64,000 nt of DNA, from the NCBI GenBank assembly GCA_014084085.1, contig NPFB01000009.1, forward strand, positions 472,134 through 536,133. The letters are read 5' to 3'. Shown here one piece after another: positions 55,441-64,000 of the stretch. Position 1 is the stretch's first letter. Each line of letters opens with the position of its first letter. The notes below the pieces were generated by a model that was not told the origin of the DNA, did no database searches, and was given only the letters and a program-made list of their open reading frames with translations. The DNA is from Hondaea fermentalgiana. Its lineage: Eukaryota; Sar; Bigyra; Thraustochytrida; Thraustochytriidae. Position numbers and translations under genes: made by a program.

Positions 55441-58355
55441 ACCGGCTCGTGTTCATGGTGTGTCGATGGAGGAGGCAAAAAAGAACTGATGAGGACTCCC
55501 TCAGAACCTAATGAGGACTTCTAGGCTTCTTCTCCGCCCTCAGAGTTTGCAAGCTGCTCTTTCTTGCTGGCAGGTCAGGCAGGAAGGTGGCCAAGCGCCT
55601 GTTGTTGGCTGTGCTGTCAACGGCGGGCCTCCACTTGTGAGTGAATTGCCATGGCCCTAAAGCTTGGTCAGTTCGTAGCTTGCCACACAATACTAGTTAG
55701 CAGCCTCTTAGGTTGCTTTGGAGGGCTTTCGTCTTCTACTAGGCATGCTTGGGTCGACGGGAAGTAGCCGTCGCATCAAGCTTGCGCAACCAAGCAAACG
55801 ATAAAACACTGTCGCAAGGCGGCGCTCTCGGTTCTGTCGTCAGCGTGCTTTGGAAAGTAGGAAGTACTTCCTGTCTGACGCCGCCCGGTTCAAAAGGCCC
55901 GTGTCGATGCGCTGCGAACGCGTGACGGCCTGTACTTGTCTCAGTCTCAGCGACTCACACTAACAGCCTCCGGCAGGACAAGTCTGCCAGTCACTGTCAG
56001 ATGCAGGCAGTGCACGACGCGGAGTGCATCTTGGAATGACGAGCGAGACTTTGGTCAAGACTAGGCCCGGAATGCATGCGTCTTCAAAAATAAAAAGAAA
56101 CTCAGGGCTGCTCGAATGAGCCTCGCGGGATTCATTTGCGGGACGCGACCTCGCGTCTCGCGTCGGTCATGAACGAGGGCTGCCTTTTGCGATCTTGATC
56201 TGCCTGTTGCTGCTGCTGCGCATGCGTCACGTGCTTCGCTGCAAACATCGCCATCGTCCTCGACATTTTCCGAATTTTATTTCATCTCACTTCTACTTCA
56301 CTTTGTCTTTCCCAGGCCGTGCTGCAGAAAGTTTCCTTTCTCCCCCCACCGCTGCCCGTTCTCCTCAGAACGCGCCTTCCCGAGACACGCAGACTCACTG
56401 TCAGCAGCCCAGACAGACTCGAGTCATCCGTCGTTATGGCTTTCCCCCCGCCGCCTTCAGTCCAGCATCTGCAGCCGGCTGCGGCTGCGGCTGCGGCCGC
56501 TGCGGCGACATTCCGAACTTGCGCTATCGGCAGCGGGTCGCTGTCGCTGTGTAGTACTGCAGCAGCTGCCCCGACGTGCGGAGGCCGATCGAGATCGTGC
56601 TCGCTCAGGCTGCTATGAGCAATACGTAAAAACATGGGACGCGCGACGTGTGCTTGCTGGCTTGCGCGGCGCTTTCCGAAAAGAAACAAAAGAAAAACTC
56701 AATGTAGCAGCAGCAGATCGAAGGGACTAAATGGGCCTGTCCCTTCTGCCGCCGCGCCGGCGCCGATTATCGGACCGGCGTGGGGGCGCCGCGCACGTCT
56801 GCGCGCCGAGGCCCCGCGCGCCGTACTTCCCTCCCTGCTTGTGCGCGGTCTCCGCGCGCCTGTCGACACGGCGTGTGCACCGTCGACGTCGCCGGTCTAC
56901 CCCCGGGGACCCAGGCCCCGCGTCTCGGCTTGTTTCGCGGGTCCGCTATCAGCGCTCATGTCTCAGATACCGAAGGTGTTGTTACGGGACGCGGCGGGCG
57001 GCGAGGCGTGCTGGGCTGGTCAGCTTTCTGCATTGTTTTCCTTCTTTCAGCGGCGAGAGCGCCGCGTTTCCGTCTCCTTCTCCCGCGACCGAGCAAGCGT
57101 GCCTGGAGTTCGCGCGGTGCGGCACGAGCTGGCTGCTCTACATTGCTGCTGCGGCGCTGCGAACTTCTTTCTGCAAGCCCGGCCGATCAGAGCCTGTCGA
57201 GGCAAACAAACGCAAAGCTGGCCGACGCCGCCACGGCCGAAGCGGCAGTTAGTGTGCGCGGCGATGGCCCTACTTCTTTCTTTCTTCCTTGCAAGGTTTT
57301 TGAAAGGCCTCCGAGCGCAGCACGTGCACGTGCCGCAGCCAGCAGCAGCCTCACCACTCGCGCCGCTGCCGCTGCTGCGCTGGTTTCTCGCGACGCGGCG
57401 CCACTTGACGCGACGCGACGCCACTTGAACGCTCTCGCGGTACGACGACCGAAGCCGAGCCGAGCCGAGCCGAGCGCCAGCGCCACTGCTGCTGCCGCGC
57501 CAGCCGGGAAGTATCATTGGCGTGCCTTATCTTTCCTTTCTTTCTCGCTTTCGCTCCGCCGGACCAACCAGGGGAAGTATTCCTGCGCAAGTGCGCGTCA
57601 GCTGGCGCGGCACGCTGATCGTGTCGCGCACGCTCGCGCTCGCAGCAGCTTAGCAGCTGCAGCTGCAGGCACGCGGCGGTTGCAGCCAGCTAGCTACAGC
57701 GCTGCGGCGGTGCGAGCGCCGAGGTGCGCGAGCTCGCATTGCAGTCCGTCGGTCGCAGTCGCTTTTGCGCAAAAAAATAAAATAAAAAAATAAGACATCG
57801 TAAAATGAAATAAAATGATAAACAAATACAAGTAAAGAACTAGCGCGCTCAGTCCCCATCGATCAGTCTCCCGCGGCCAGCGGCTGGCTGGCTGCGGCTG
57901 CGACTGCGGCATTTCACGCGTGCGCGCGGGGCTTTCCATGCATGCGCCGGGTCTTCCCTCCGTTGCGTCGGGTCGCGGCGCACCGAGGGAAAAACGGTGA
58001 GGAAAGAGCGAAAGTTTTCCGATACAGAAATTAAAAGCAAAAGAAAACAATGTTAATCACCAGGAAGAAGTGTGGCTCTCACGGTCGTCCATTTCCAGCC
58101 ACCGCTCCCTGCGGCTCTGCACACAACCTACTGCTGGCTGCTGTGCTGCGACTGCTTCTCCTCCCCGCCTTCGTTATCCATCCATCCCTCCCTCCCTCCC
58201 TTCGTCCATCCTGCCCGCTCGGGTCGTCCCTTTCCAAGCCCACGCAGAGAGGCAGCCTTGACCGCCCGCCGCCTGTGCCCGATCTGCACTCCTGGCTTCC
58301 AGCATCCTGTCCCGATCTGCCTGCGCGCACGGCGTAGCTAGCACAACTCAAGCAA

Positions 58356-58390
58356 GCCCGCCCGCCCGCCCGCCCGCCCGCACGCACGCA
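58356..58390. repeat. (GCCC)n/(GCAC)n microsatellite
   Basis: About six GCCC units are followed by GCAC units. Confidence 0.9.
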
Positions 58391-58715
58391 AGCAGGCAAG
58401 CCGCAGGCTCCGGCACGCCCGAGCGGCATCCGCCTGCGTTATGATTCCCAGTCCAGGCGCTGCTGCACGCCTTGCAGCCCGCGTGTGTTTCCCGCAACAA
58501 CACGTAGTTGGTCGTTCATTTCCATTTCCCGTCCTTTCATTTCCTGGCCGCGCTCCTCTCCCTCTCTCACCCTCTCGCCTCACCCTCTGTACCGCGTGCA
58601 CTCACACGCGCTCTCTGAGTGACTCTCCCTCTCCCTCTCTCACCCTCTGGCGCGCACTGGGACCCCGGCCTCCTGTCCCCGGTCGCGCGCGCGACACGAC
58701 TTCGCTGGAGCGATC

Positions 58716-58742
58716 GGCCGATCGATCGATCGATATCGATCG
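58716..58742. repeat. (ATCG)n palindromic run
   Basis: GATCGATCGATCGATATCGAT lies about 170 bp before the acyl-CoA synthetase ATG, probably in its 5' UTR or promoter. Confidence 0.85.
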
Positions 58743-58905
58743 GTGGAGCGATCAATTCCGAAACCTCTACGGCTGCCCGCCCGCCAGATCCGCCGCGGTG
58801 CATCGCGACCCGCCGACGCGCAGCTCGCTGCAGACAGACCGCCCGAGAGACAGCAAGACAGCCAAGACAGACAGCGTGTGAGCGAGCGAGCGAGAGGAGG
58901 TAAAG

Positions 58906-61248
58906 ATGCCCACCCCCGACGCCGCCGCGCCGGTGAACAAGCCGAGCGACTATGCTGTCTACCACGAGGAGGATGGCCCCTTCTGGACCGCCGAGTCCAG
59001 CGGCGCCTCGCGCGTGAACTTTAGCGAGACCGGCGTGGGCTCCGAGAGCGTCATTCCTGCGCTCACGCTCATTGACGTCTTCGAGAGGGCCGTCAAGCGC
59101 GGCGGCAACAGAATCGCCTTCCGCACGGAAAACATGCCCACGCTCCGCCGCGGCGAAGAACCTCCGGAGGCGCTCCCGCTCAAGGACTGGAAGTCCTGGA
59201 CCTGGAAACAGTACAAGGCCGACGTCCACCGCATCGCCAGGGCTCTTATGGACCTCGGCGTGGAGCAGCACGACGCCGTCTCCATTTTTGGCTTCAACTC
59301 ACCCGAATGGTTCCTTAGTGCCATCGGCGCCGTGCATGCAGGTGCCAAAATCGCCGGCATTTACCCCTCGGACACGCCCGCCCAGGTCCAGTTTAAGGCC
59401 TTTCACAGCGACACCGCTGTTGCCGTTGTCGAAAATGAGCAGTGCTTCAAAAAGTTCGCCGAGGTCGTCGAGGATCTTCCTTACCTCAAGGCCATCGTTT
59501 GCTGGGACTATGAAGCCACGGACATCACTCGCGAGGACGGCTCTGTAGTCGAGGTCCTCACCTTTGCCGAGTTTCTCAAGCGCGGCGACACCGTCGAGGA
59601 GGCCGCCCTTGACGAGCGCATCTCCAAGATCGAGCCTACCATGTGCTCTGCCCTTATCTACACCAGTGGTACCACTGGTCGCCCCAAGGCCGTGATGATG
59701 TCGCACGACAACCTCGTTTTTGAGGCCAGCGCCGTCGTCCCCAACCTTGGAGGAGCCTGCATGACCAATGCCGAGGAGCGCATTCTCTCGTACCTGCCTC
59801 TCTCGCACGTCGCCGGTATGATGGTTGACATCGTTGCCCCCATCATTGCCACCGCCTTCCACAAGGGCCGCATCTGCGTCTGCTTTGCTCGCCCGTACGA
59901 TCTGCGCGCCGGCACGCTGGGTCAGCGCCTCAATGTCGTGGAGCCCACCATCTTCCTTGGCGTGCCCCGTGTGTGGGAAAAGATTCAGGAAAAGCTCATG
60001 GCTGTCGGTGCCAAAACAACTGGTCTCAAGAAGAAGCTCTCTACGGCCGCCAAGAAGCGCGGTCTCGAGTTCCAGGAGGAGCAGCAAATCGGCCGCTCCG
60101 GTGCCAACCCCGGCTTTGGCCCCCTTGGCATCTACAAGAAGCTCCTCGGACTCATCAAGGGCAAGCTGGGCCTCTCCAAGTGCAAGTTTGCCTTTGCCGG
60201 TGCCGCGCCCATGACCCGCGAGACCCTTCAGTACTTTGGCGCGCTGAACATCAACGTTAACGAGGTCTATGGCATGTCCGAGTGCTCCGGTGCCGTCACC
60301 TGGTCCACGGACAAGGCTCACGAGTGGGGCACTGTCGGTTACGAGATGCCCAGCTGCGAGGTCCGCGTCTTCAAGATTGCCGAGGACGGTACCAAGACCG
60401 AGTGCCCGCGCGCCGCCAACATTATGCACGCCACCGAGGAGGAGCAGGGCGAGGTCTGCTTCCGTGGCCGTAACATCATGATGGGCTACCTTGCCAACCC
60501 CAAGCTTGGCGACGATCACGTTGCCGAGATCGAGGAGAAGAACGCTGCCGCTATCGACTCCGAAGGCTGGCTTCACAGTGGTGACAAGGGCGCCATTTCT
60601 GCCCTTGGCATGCTCAAGATCACGGGTCGCTACAAGGAGCTCATTATTGGCGCCGGTGGCGAGAACGTTGCGCCCGTCCCTATCGAGGACGCCATCAAGG
60701 CGCGCATGCCTTTTGTCTCCAACGCCATGATGGTCGGAGATAAGCGCAAGTTCATGGCCGTCCTCCTCACTCTCAAGACGGTTGGCGCCACGGGCGAGCT
60801 TCCTGGTACGAACAAGCTCATGGGCGCTGCCGCCGACTACGGTGAGACCATTGAGGATGCCTGCGACAACGAGGCGCTCATTGACGAGATCACGACACAG
60901 CTCAAGGCGATCGGTGATGACGGCGATGTTACGCCCTCGAACGCGGCTCGCATCCAAAAGTTCACCATCCTTCCGCTTGACTTTTCCGTCTCCACGGACG
61001 AACTCACGGCCACGCTCAAGCTCAAGCGCTCCGTGGTCGCAGACAAGTACGAAGACATCATCGAGGCCTTTTACGAGTCCAAGAGCGTTTTTGTGCCGTA
61101 CTCGACTGTTGGCGCCTATGCCACGGGCGGCCCGGTCGACGACTCCATCGTCGATGGCTCCTTCAAGGGCGACTTTAGCATGATTGGCGACGATGATCCG
61201 GATCTTCAAAACGTCGATGTCCTCGAGGCGATTGACGAGGACAATTAG
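58906..61248 (+). CDS. ACSBG: Long-chain acyl-CoA synthetase, bubblegum (ACSBG) type
   Basis: This 780-aa enzyme activates long- or very-long-chain fatty acids to acyl-CoA through an acyl-AMP intermediate. It starts at ATG 58906 (MPTPDAAAPVNKPSDYAVYH). The AMP-binding motif LIYTSGTTGRPKAVMMSHDN lies at ~250-269. PLSHVAGMMVDIVAPI (~302-317) is characteristic of the bubblegum subfamily. The A5-type motif VNEVYGMSECSGAVTWS (~451-467), GWLHSGDKGAI (~553-563) and GRYKELIIGAGGENVAPVPI (~575-594) follow. The rest is the C-terminal subdomain plus an acidic tail. Human ACSBG proteins are about 670-720 residues; the extra length is mainly C-terminal. Strong C-ending codon bias suggests high expression, which would suit an oleaginous protist. 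No peroxisomal signal is present at the C-terminus (DEDN). Confidence 0.95.
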   Translation: MPTPDAAAPVNKPSDYAVYHEEDGPFWTAESSGASRVNFSETGVGSESVIPALTLIDVFERAVKRGGNRIAFRTENMPTLRRGEEPPEALPLKDWKSWTWKQYKADVHRIARALMDLGVEQHDAVSIFGFNSPEWFLSAIGAVHAGAKIAGIYPSDTPAQVQFKAFHSDTAVAVVENEQCFKKFAEVVEDLPYLKAIVCWDYEATDITREDGSVVEVLTFAEFLKRGDTVEEAALDERISKIEPTMCSALIYTSGTTGRPKAVMMSHDNLVFEASAVVPNLGGACMTNAEERILSYLPLSHVAGMMVDIVAPIIATAFHKGRICVCFARPYDLRAGTLGQRLNVVEPTIFLGVPRVWEKIQEKLMAVGAKTTGLKKKLSTAAKKRGLEFQEEQQIGRSGANPGFGPLGIYKKLLGLIKGKLGLSKCKFAFAGAAPMTRETLQYFGALNINVNEVYGMSECSGAVTWSTDKAHEWGTVGYEMPSCEVRVFKIAEDGTKTECPRAANIMHATEEEQGEVCFRGRNIMMGYLANPKLGDDHVAEIEEKNAAAIDSEGWLHSGDKGAISALGMLKITGRYKELIIGAGGENVAPVPIEDAIKARMPFVSNAMMVGDKRKFMAVLLTLKTVGATGELPGTNKLMGAAADYGETIEDACDNEALIDEITTQLKAIGDDGDVTPSNAARIQKFTILPLDFSVSTDELTATLKLKRSVVADKYEDIIEAFYESKSVFVPYSTVGAYATGGPVDDSIVDGSFKGDFSMIGDDDPDLQNVDVLEAIDEDN

Positions 61249-61925
61249 ATGTTGACGCCGCCCGATTCTTGCATGCACGCACGGTCGATCAATCCTCTGT
61301 GCTAGCCCAGCCCAGCTCCGCTCCGCTCGCTTCCGTTCATTTCATTTATACCACATGCGCGGAGCAGACGAGGCCGTGGCCGCCTGCATCATCCCCTCTC
61401 TCCCCATTGTGTTTTCGAGATGTCCTCCTTGACACTCGTCGTATCCTTTTTTTTTAATGATGTCTGTGGTTTTGGTTTTGCTTTCTTCTTCGTTTTCTGC
61501 TGCTTGCTCTGCTGCTGCTCTTTTAGGGAAAAAAATGCTGAGCGCAGCCGGTCGATCGAAAATTCAACCCTGCCGCGTATCTTGCTGCGGCTAGCTACAG
61601 GAAGCCGCTATTTTTTCAAACGCAGCCGCGACAGCAAGCTCATCACAAATAAGCAAACAAACAAATAAATAAACAAACAAACAAATCATCCAACAGACCG
61701 CGTCCACCAAGTCTTGCCACAAGCTCCCTCCCTCGCCCCCCCCCTCCCTCGCTCCTTCCTTGCTTCCTTGCTTCCTTGACTCCTTCCTTCCCTCTTCTTC
61801 CGCCTGCGGCGCTGCCGGTCCAAATGCCGTGCACGTGCTGCGCTCGCTCCGCTCCGCTCTGCACTGCACTGCTCGAGCGCGGCGCGTGCACTGCCTGCCA
61901 CGCCTCTGGCGCTGCTCTGCCCTGC

Positions 61926-61962
61926 GCTGCGGCTGCGGCTGCGGCTGCGGCTGCGGCTGCGG
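61926..61962. repeat. (GGCTGC)n hexamer repeat
   Basis: About six units occur in non-coding DNA. Confidence 0.9.
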
Positions 61963-63847
61963 CGCGCAATTCCGACGCTGCGCGACCGCGGCCGAGCGAG
62001 GTCCCCGGGCCCGCGGCGCGAGGCGCGGCGAGGCAACCGAGGCGAGGCAACGGAGGCGAGGAGAGCGCGTGTGCAGGCAGCTAGAGGCACTCGCTACTGC
62101 TACTAGTAGTGTAGTAGCGCAGCGAGGTCCCGGGCCTTGGCGTATCTTGGAAGCGGGCGGAGGAGACCCGGGACGTCTCGCCTGGCACGTCTTGGATCGC
62201 CGCGCCCGCCCGGCACCGCGCGCTCGGGTCGCTCGCTCTGCGCAAGCTGGCGTGCCCGAGCCGAGGACGGAGTGACGGATCTCTGGTCGGTTTGGACGGA
62301 ATTTACTACATTGGCCGAGATGAGATGGTTCAAGGCATGCATGGCTCAGGCTGGGATAAATGGCATCATTTTTCAGAAAACAACGCTCGGCGAGGACGCA
62401 GCGAGCGAGCGAGCGAGCCAAGACTGGAGCACAAGACACATGGCGGCCTTGCAGGGTTTGGCTGTTGATTGCTCCGTTTGGTTCTGCCGTTTGTTGTGTT
62501 GTTTCGATTGAATTGTTTTTGTCGATTTTTGTTCTTCATTCATTCGTGCCCAGGTGGACCAGGACGATCACAAGCTCGTCATCTCGTGCACCCGTCGCCG
62601 CGGTCGCGAGGGTCGAGCCCCGGGACCCTGTCTGCGGCGCAGCACCTGCGCAAGTGGCGCGCAAGGGCCGCGCCGCGGGATCCAGGCCGGTCGCGGCGCC
62701 GGGCTGGTCCGGCCTGCCGCAGTGGCCGTGCCGCGACCCAACTCGGGACTTCGACCAAAATCCTGGCTCGCTCCCTTGCGCACGTGCGCGCGCAACCGCA
62801 AGCCGCCGTCGCGCCGCCATCTGGCTGGCTGCAGCGCCCTCCGCGGCGCGAGACCGAGGCCAAGGCCGAGACCAAGGTCGAGACGGCCGAGGCCTCGCGG
62901 CAGACACCCGCGCGCGCACGAAGGCGGCGAAAGAAAGCAGGGAGCGGCGAATTGGCGGCGCGTACGGCGGAGAAGAGGGGTACCCCGGCCGGGCCCTCGG
63001 CTACTTTTACTTACCGCACGCCGCGGGCGAGGTTCGCTCGCGGCCAGTCAAGTGCCGGCTGCGGCATGTCGGCACGCAGCGCCAGTCCGGTTCTCGCCGC
63101 CGCGGCTCGCTCGGACACGCGTCTCGGCCGCCTTGGAACTCGGGTCGACCTTGCCTGCTTGCTTGCAGTTGCTCGCTTGGGTCGGGTTGACTCGACCTCG
63201 ACCTCGACCTCGGCCTCGAGCACCACGACGACCTCGAGGAGGCCGACGAGGAGGAGGGGGCGGAGAAAGAACGTAGCCGGGCAGGCCGTCGTGGACTGTG
63301 TCCAATCAAGGTGGTCTTGAGCGCTTGTGCACGCATGGCGGAGGCGAGCCGCGGCCTCTACTTCTTTGCAGGGGTGCCGGGTGAGGGGCTCTCCCACCCT
63401 CACAGTGTGAACGGAGGCAGGCTGGGAGTGCGTGCGCAAGTAGTAGCCACACCACTTCCGCGGTGGCATGGAGCTGGCCGATGGAGTTTGGTCTGCACGC
63501 ACGCAACGCACGCACGCACGCACTGCACGTCTGACTGACAGAGTGATGGCATGACTGCACACGAGCGAGGAGTGAGGTACGTACGAGCAGCCCAGATTCT
63601 GCCGGCAGCAGCAGAGCGGCCCAGGCTGCACCGCACGCATAGCAGTGGAGTAGGGGAGGCGGGTGAGGCGAGCGACCGATAGCAAATAACAGAAGCAAAT
63701 CTTTACGGCCGCACAAGAAGAAAATGGGAACTGTCGCAAGTGCTTCACGTCCCCACTTCCCTTTTTGGGGCTTGTTCTCTCTTATCCCGAGCAGCCCGAA
63801 TGGCAGGCAGGCAGGTAGGTGAGCAAGCAAAGCAAGAAGTAACTGAG

Positions 63848-63877
63848 CGAGCGAGCGAGCGAGCGAGCGAGCGAGCA
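63848..63877. repeat. (GAGC)n microsatellite
   Basis: About seven units lie near the right end of the window. Confidence 0.9.
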
Positions 63878-64000
63878 AAACTGAAACCCGAGCAACAACC
63901 GATCGACCTGGGAAAAAGGCAAAGTACACGTCCGCGGGACAACAGTACAACTCAATACAGAACAGCGAGAATGCCGAAACCTCTGGAAACAGCCCCGGCC

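Larger units (their letters stand above)
55441..58905. other. Gene-poor region upstream of the acyl-CoA synthetase
   Basis: 55.4-56.2 kb is mixed sequence without clear frames. From 56.2 kb it becomes GC-rich with GCAGC/CTGC runs, GCCGA repeats near 57452-57475, A/T-rich DNA at 57770-57835, GCCC/GCAC repeats (58356-58390) and an ATCG palindromic run (58716-58742). Long plus-strand frames at 56.6-57.8 kb are Arg/Ala/Ser/Pro-rich and begin without ATG; I do not accept them as genes. The last ~200 bp are the 5' UTR of the synthetase. Confidence 0.45.
61249..64000. other. Terminal spacer with many simple repeats, no gene called
   Basis: After the synthetase 3' UTR, repeats dominate: AAAC/AAAT units (61647-61686), GGCTGC hexamers (61926-61962), a near-palindrome CTACTGCTACTAGTAGTGTA (62094-62113) and GAGC units (63848-63877). 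Overlapping frames at 62.3-63.3 kb are Arg/Ala/Pro-rich in all readings and show no motif. A short hydrophobic frame near 62470-62560 is not convincing. Confidence 0.45.

Noticed and set aside
56634..57793. Overlapping plus-strand frames of 260-340 codons
   Set aside because: They lack an ATG start for most of their length, have random Arg/Ala/Ser composition, and several frames are open simultaneously, typical of GC-rich non-coding DNA.
59299..61278. 659-codon open frame antisense to the acyl-CoA synthetase
   Set aside because: It mirrors the synthetase codons; strong C/G-ending codon bias keeps the opposite strand free of stops. Composition is a repeat of Val/Leu/Asp/Gly with no domain.
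62360..63320. Three overlapping plus-strand frames near the right end
   Set aside because: All three frames are open together with Arg/Ala/Pro-rich content and no motif.

Overview
The window is eukaryotic nuclear DNA. It carries many long uninterrupted reading frames for eukaryote-only families: two myosins, a MAP65/PRC1 protein, an Mtr4 helicase, a PIG-O enzyme, a NAA60 acetyltransferase and a MEAK7-like TLDc protein. Most genes look single-exon and use GC-rich third positions. Intergenic DNA is GC-rich and full of microsatellites. Two 100-N blocks (10184-10283 and 26638-26737) are assembly gaps. The intron-poor layout, a WRKY19-type zinc-finger protein of the kind common in stramenopiles, and the overall style suggest a thraustochytrid-like labyrinthulomycete (Aurantiochytrium/Hondaea type). 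That assignment is inference and would need a database search.

Layout. 0-8.6 kb: a partial unknown gene at the left edge, a NAA60-type N-terminal acetyltransferase (-), an SDS22-like LRR/coiled-coil protein (-), AMP deaminase (+) and an unknown protein (-). 8.6-16 kb: GC-rich spacers around a tailless myosin that ends in a CaaX box (+), plus coding-like fragments on the minus strand at 13.3-14.5 kb. 16-19.4 kb: two coiled-coil proteins and an MRM2/RrmJ-type rRNA 2'-O-methyltransferase. 19.8-26.5 kb: three minus-strand genes in a row (MEAK7-like TLDc, an acidic LRR protein, a 14-finger C-x4-C..C-x2-H protein). 27.4-33.3 kb: a coiled-coil protein, an Rsa3-like ribosome assembly factor and Mtr4. 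35-44.5 kb: a phytanoyl-CoA-dioxygenase-like protein with a membrane anchor, PRC1/MAP65, an unknown protein, a membrane-anchored PPC/DUF296 protein and PIG-O. 44.6-51.9 kb: a bestrophin-like channel, a second motor-only myosin and a conserved secreted unknown. 52-58.9 kb: a 7-kb gene-poor tract holding a decayed coding region. 58.9-61.2 kb: a bubblegum-type acyl-CoA synthetase. The last 2.7 kb looks non-coding.

The genes are mainly housekeeping and do not form an operon-like system. Themes are RNA and ribosome maturation (Mtr4, Rsa3-like, MRM2), cytoskeleton (two myosins, PRC1), endomembrane and lipid functions (PIG-O, acyl-CoA synthetase, PhyH-like, NAA60) and purine metabolism (AMP deaminase). 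Starts were set at ATG codons. Where the open frame runs further upstream without an ATG, only the ATG-initiated part is called. I see no CRISPR, integrated virus or intact transposon, and no convincing tRNA.
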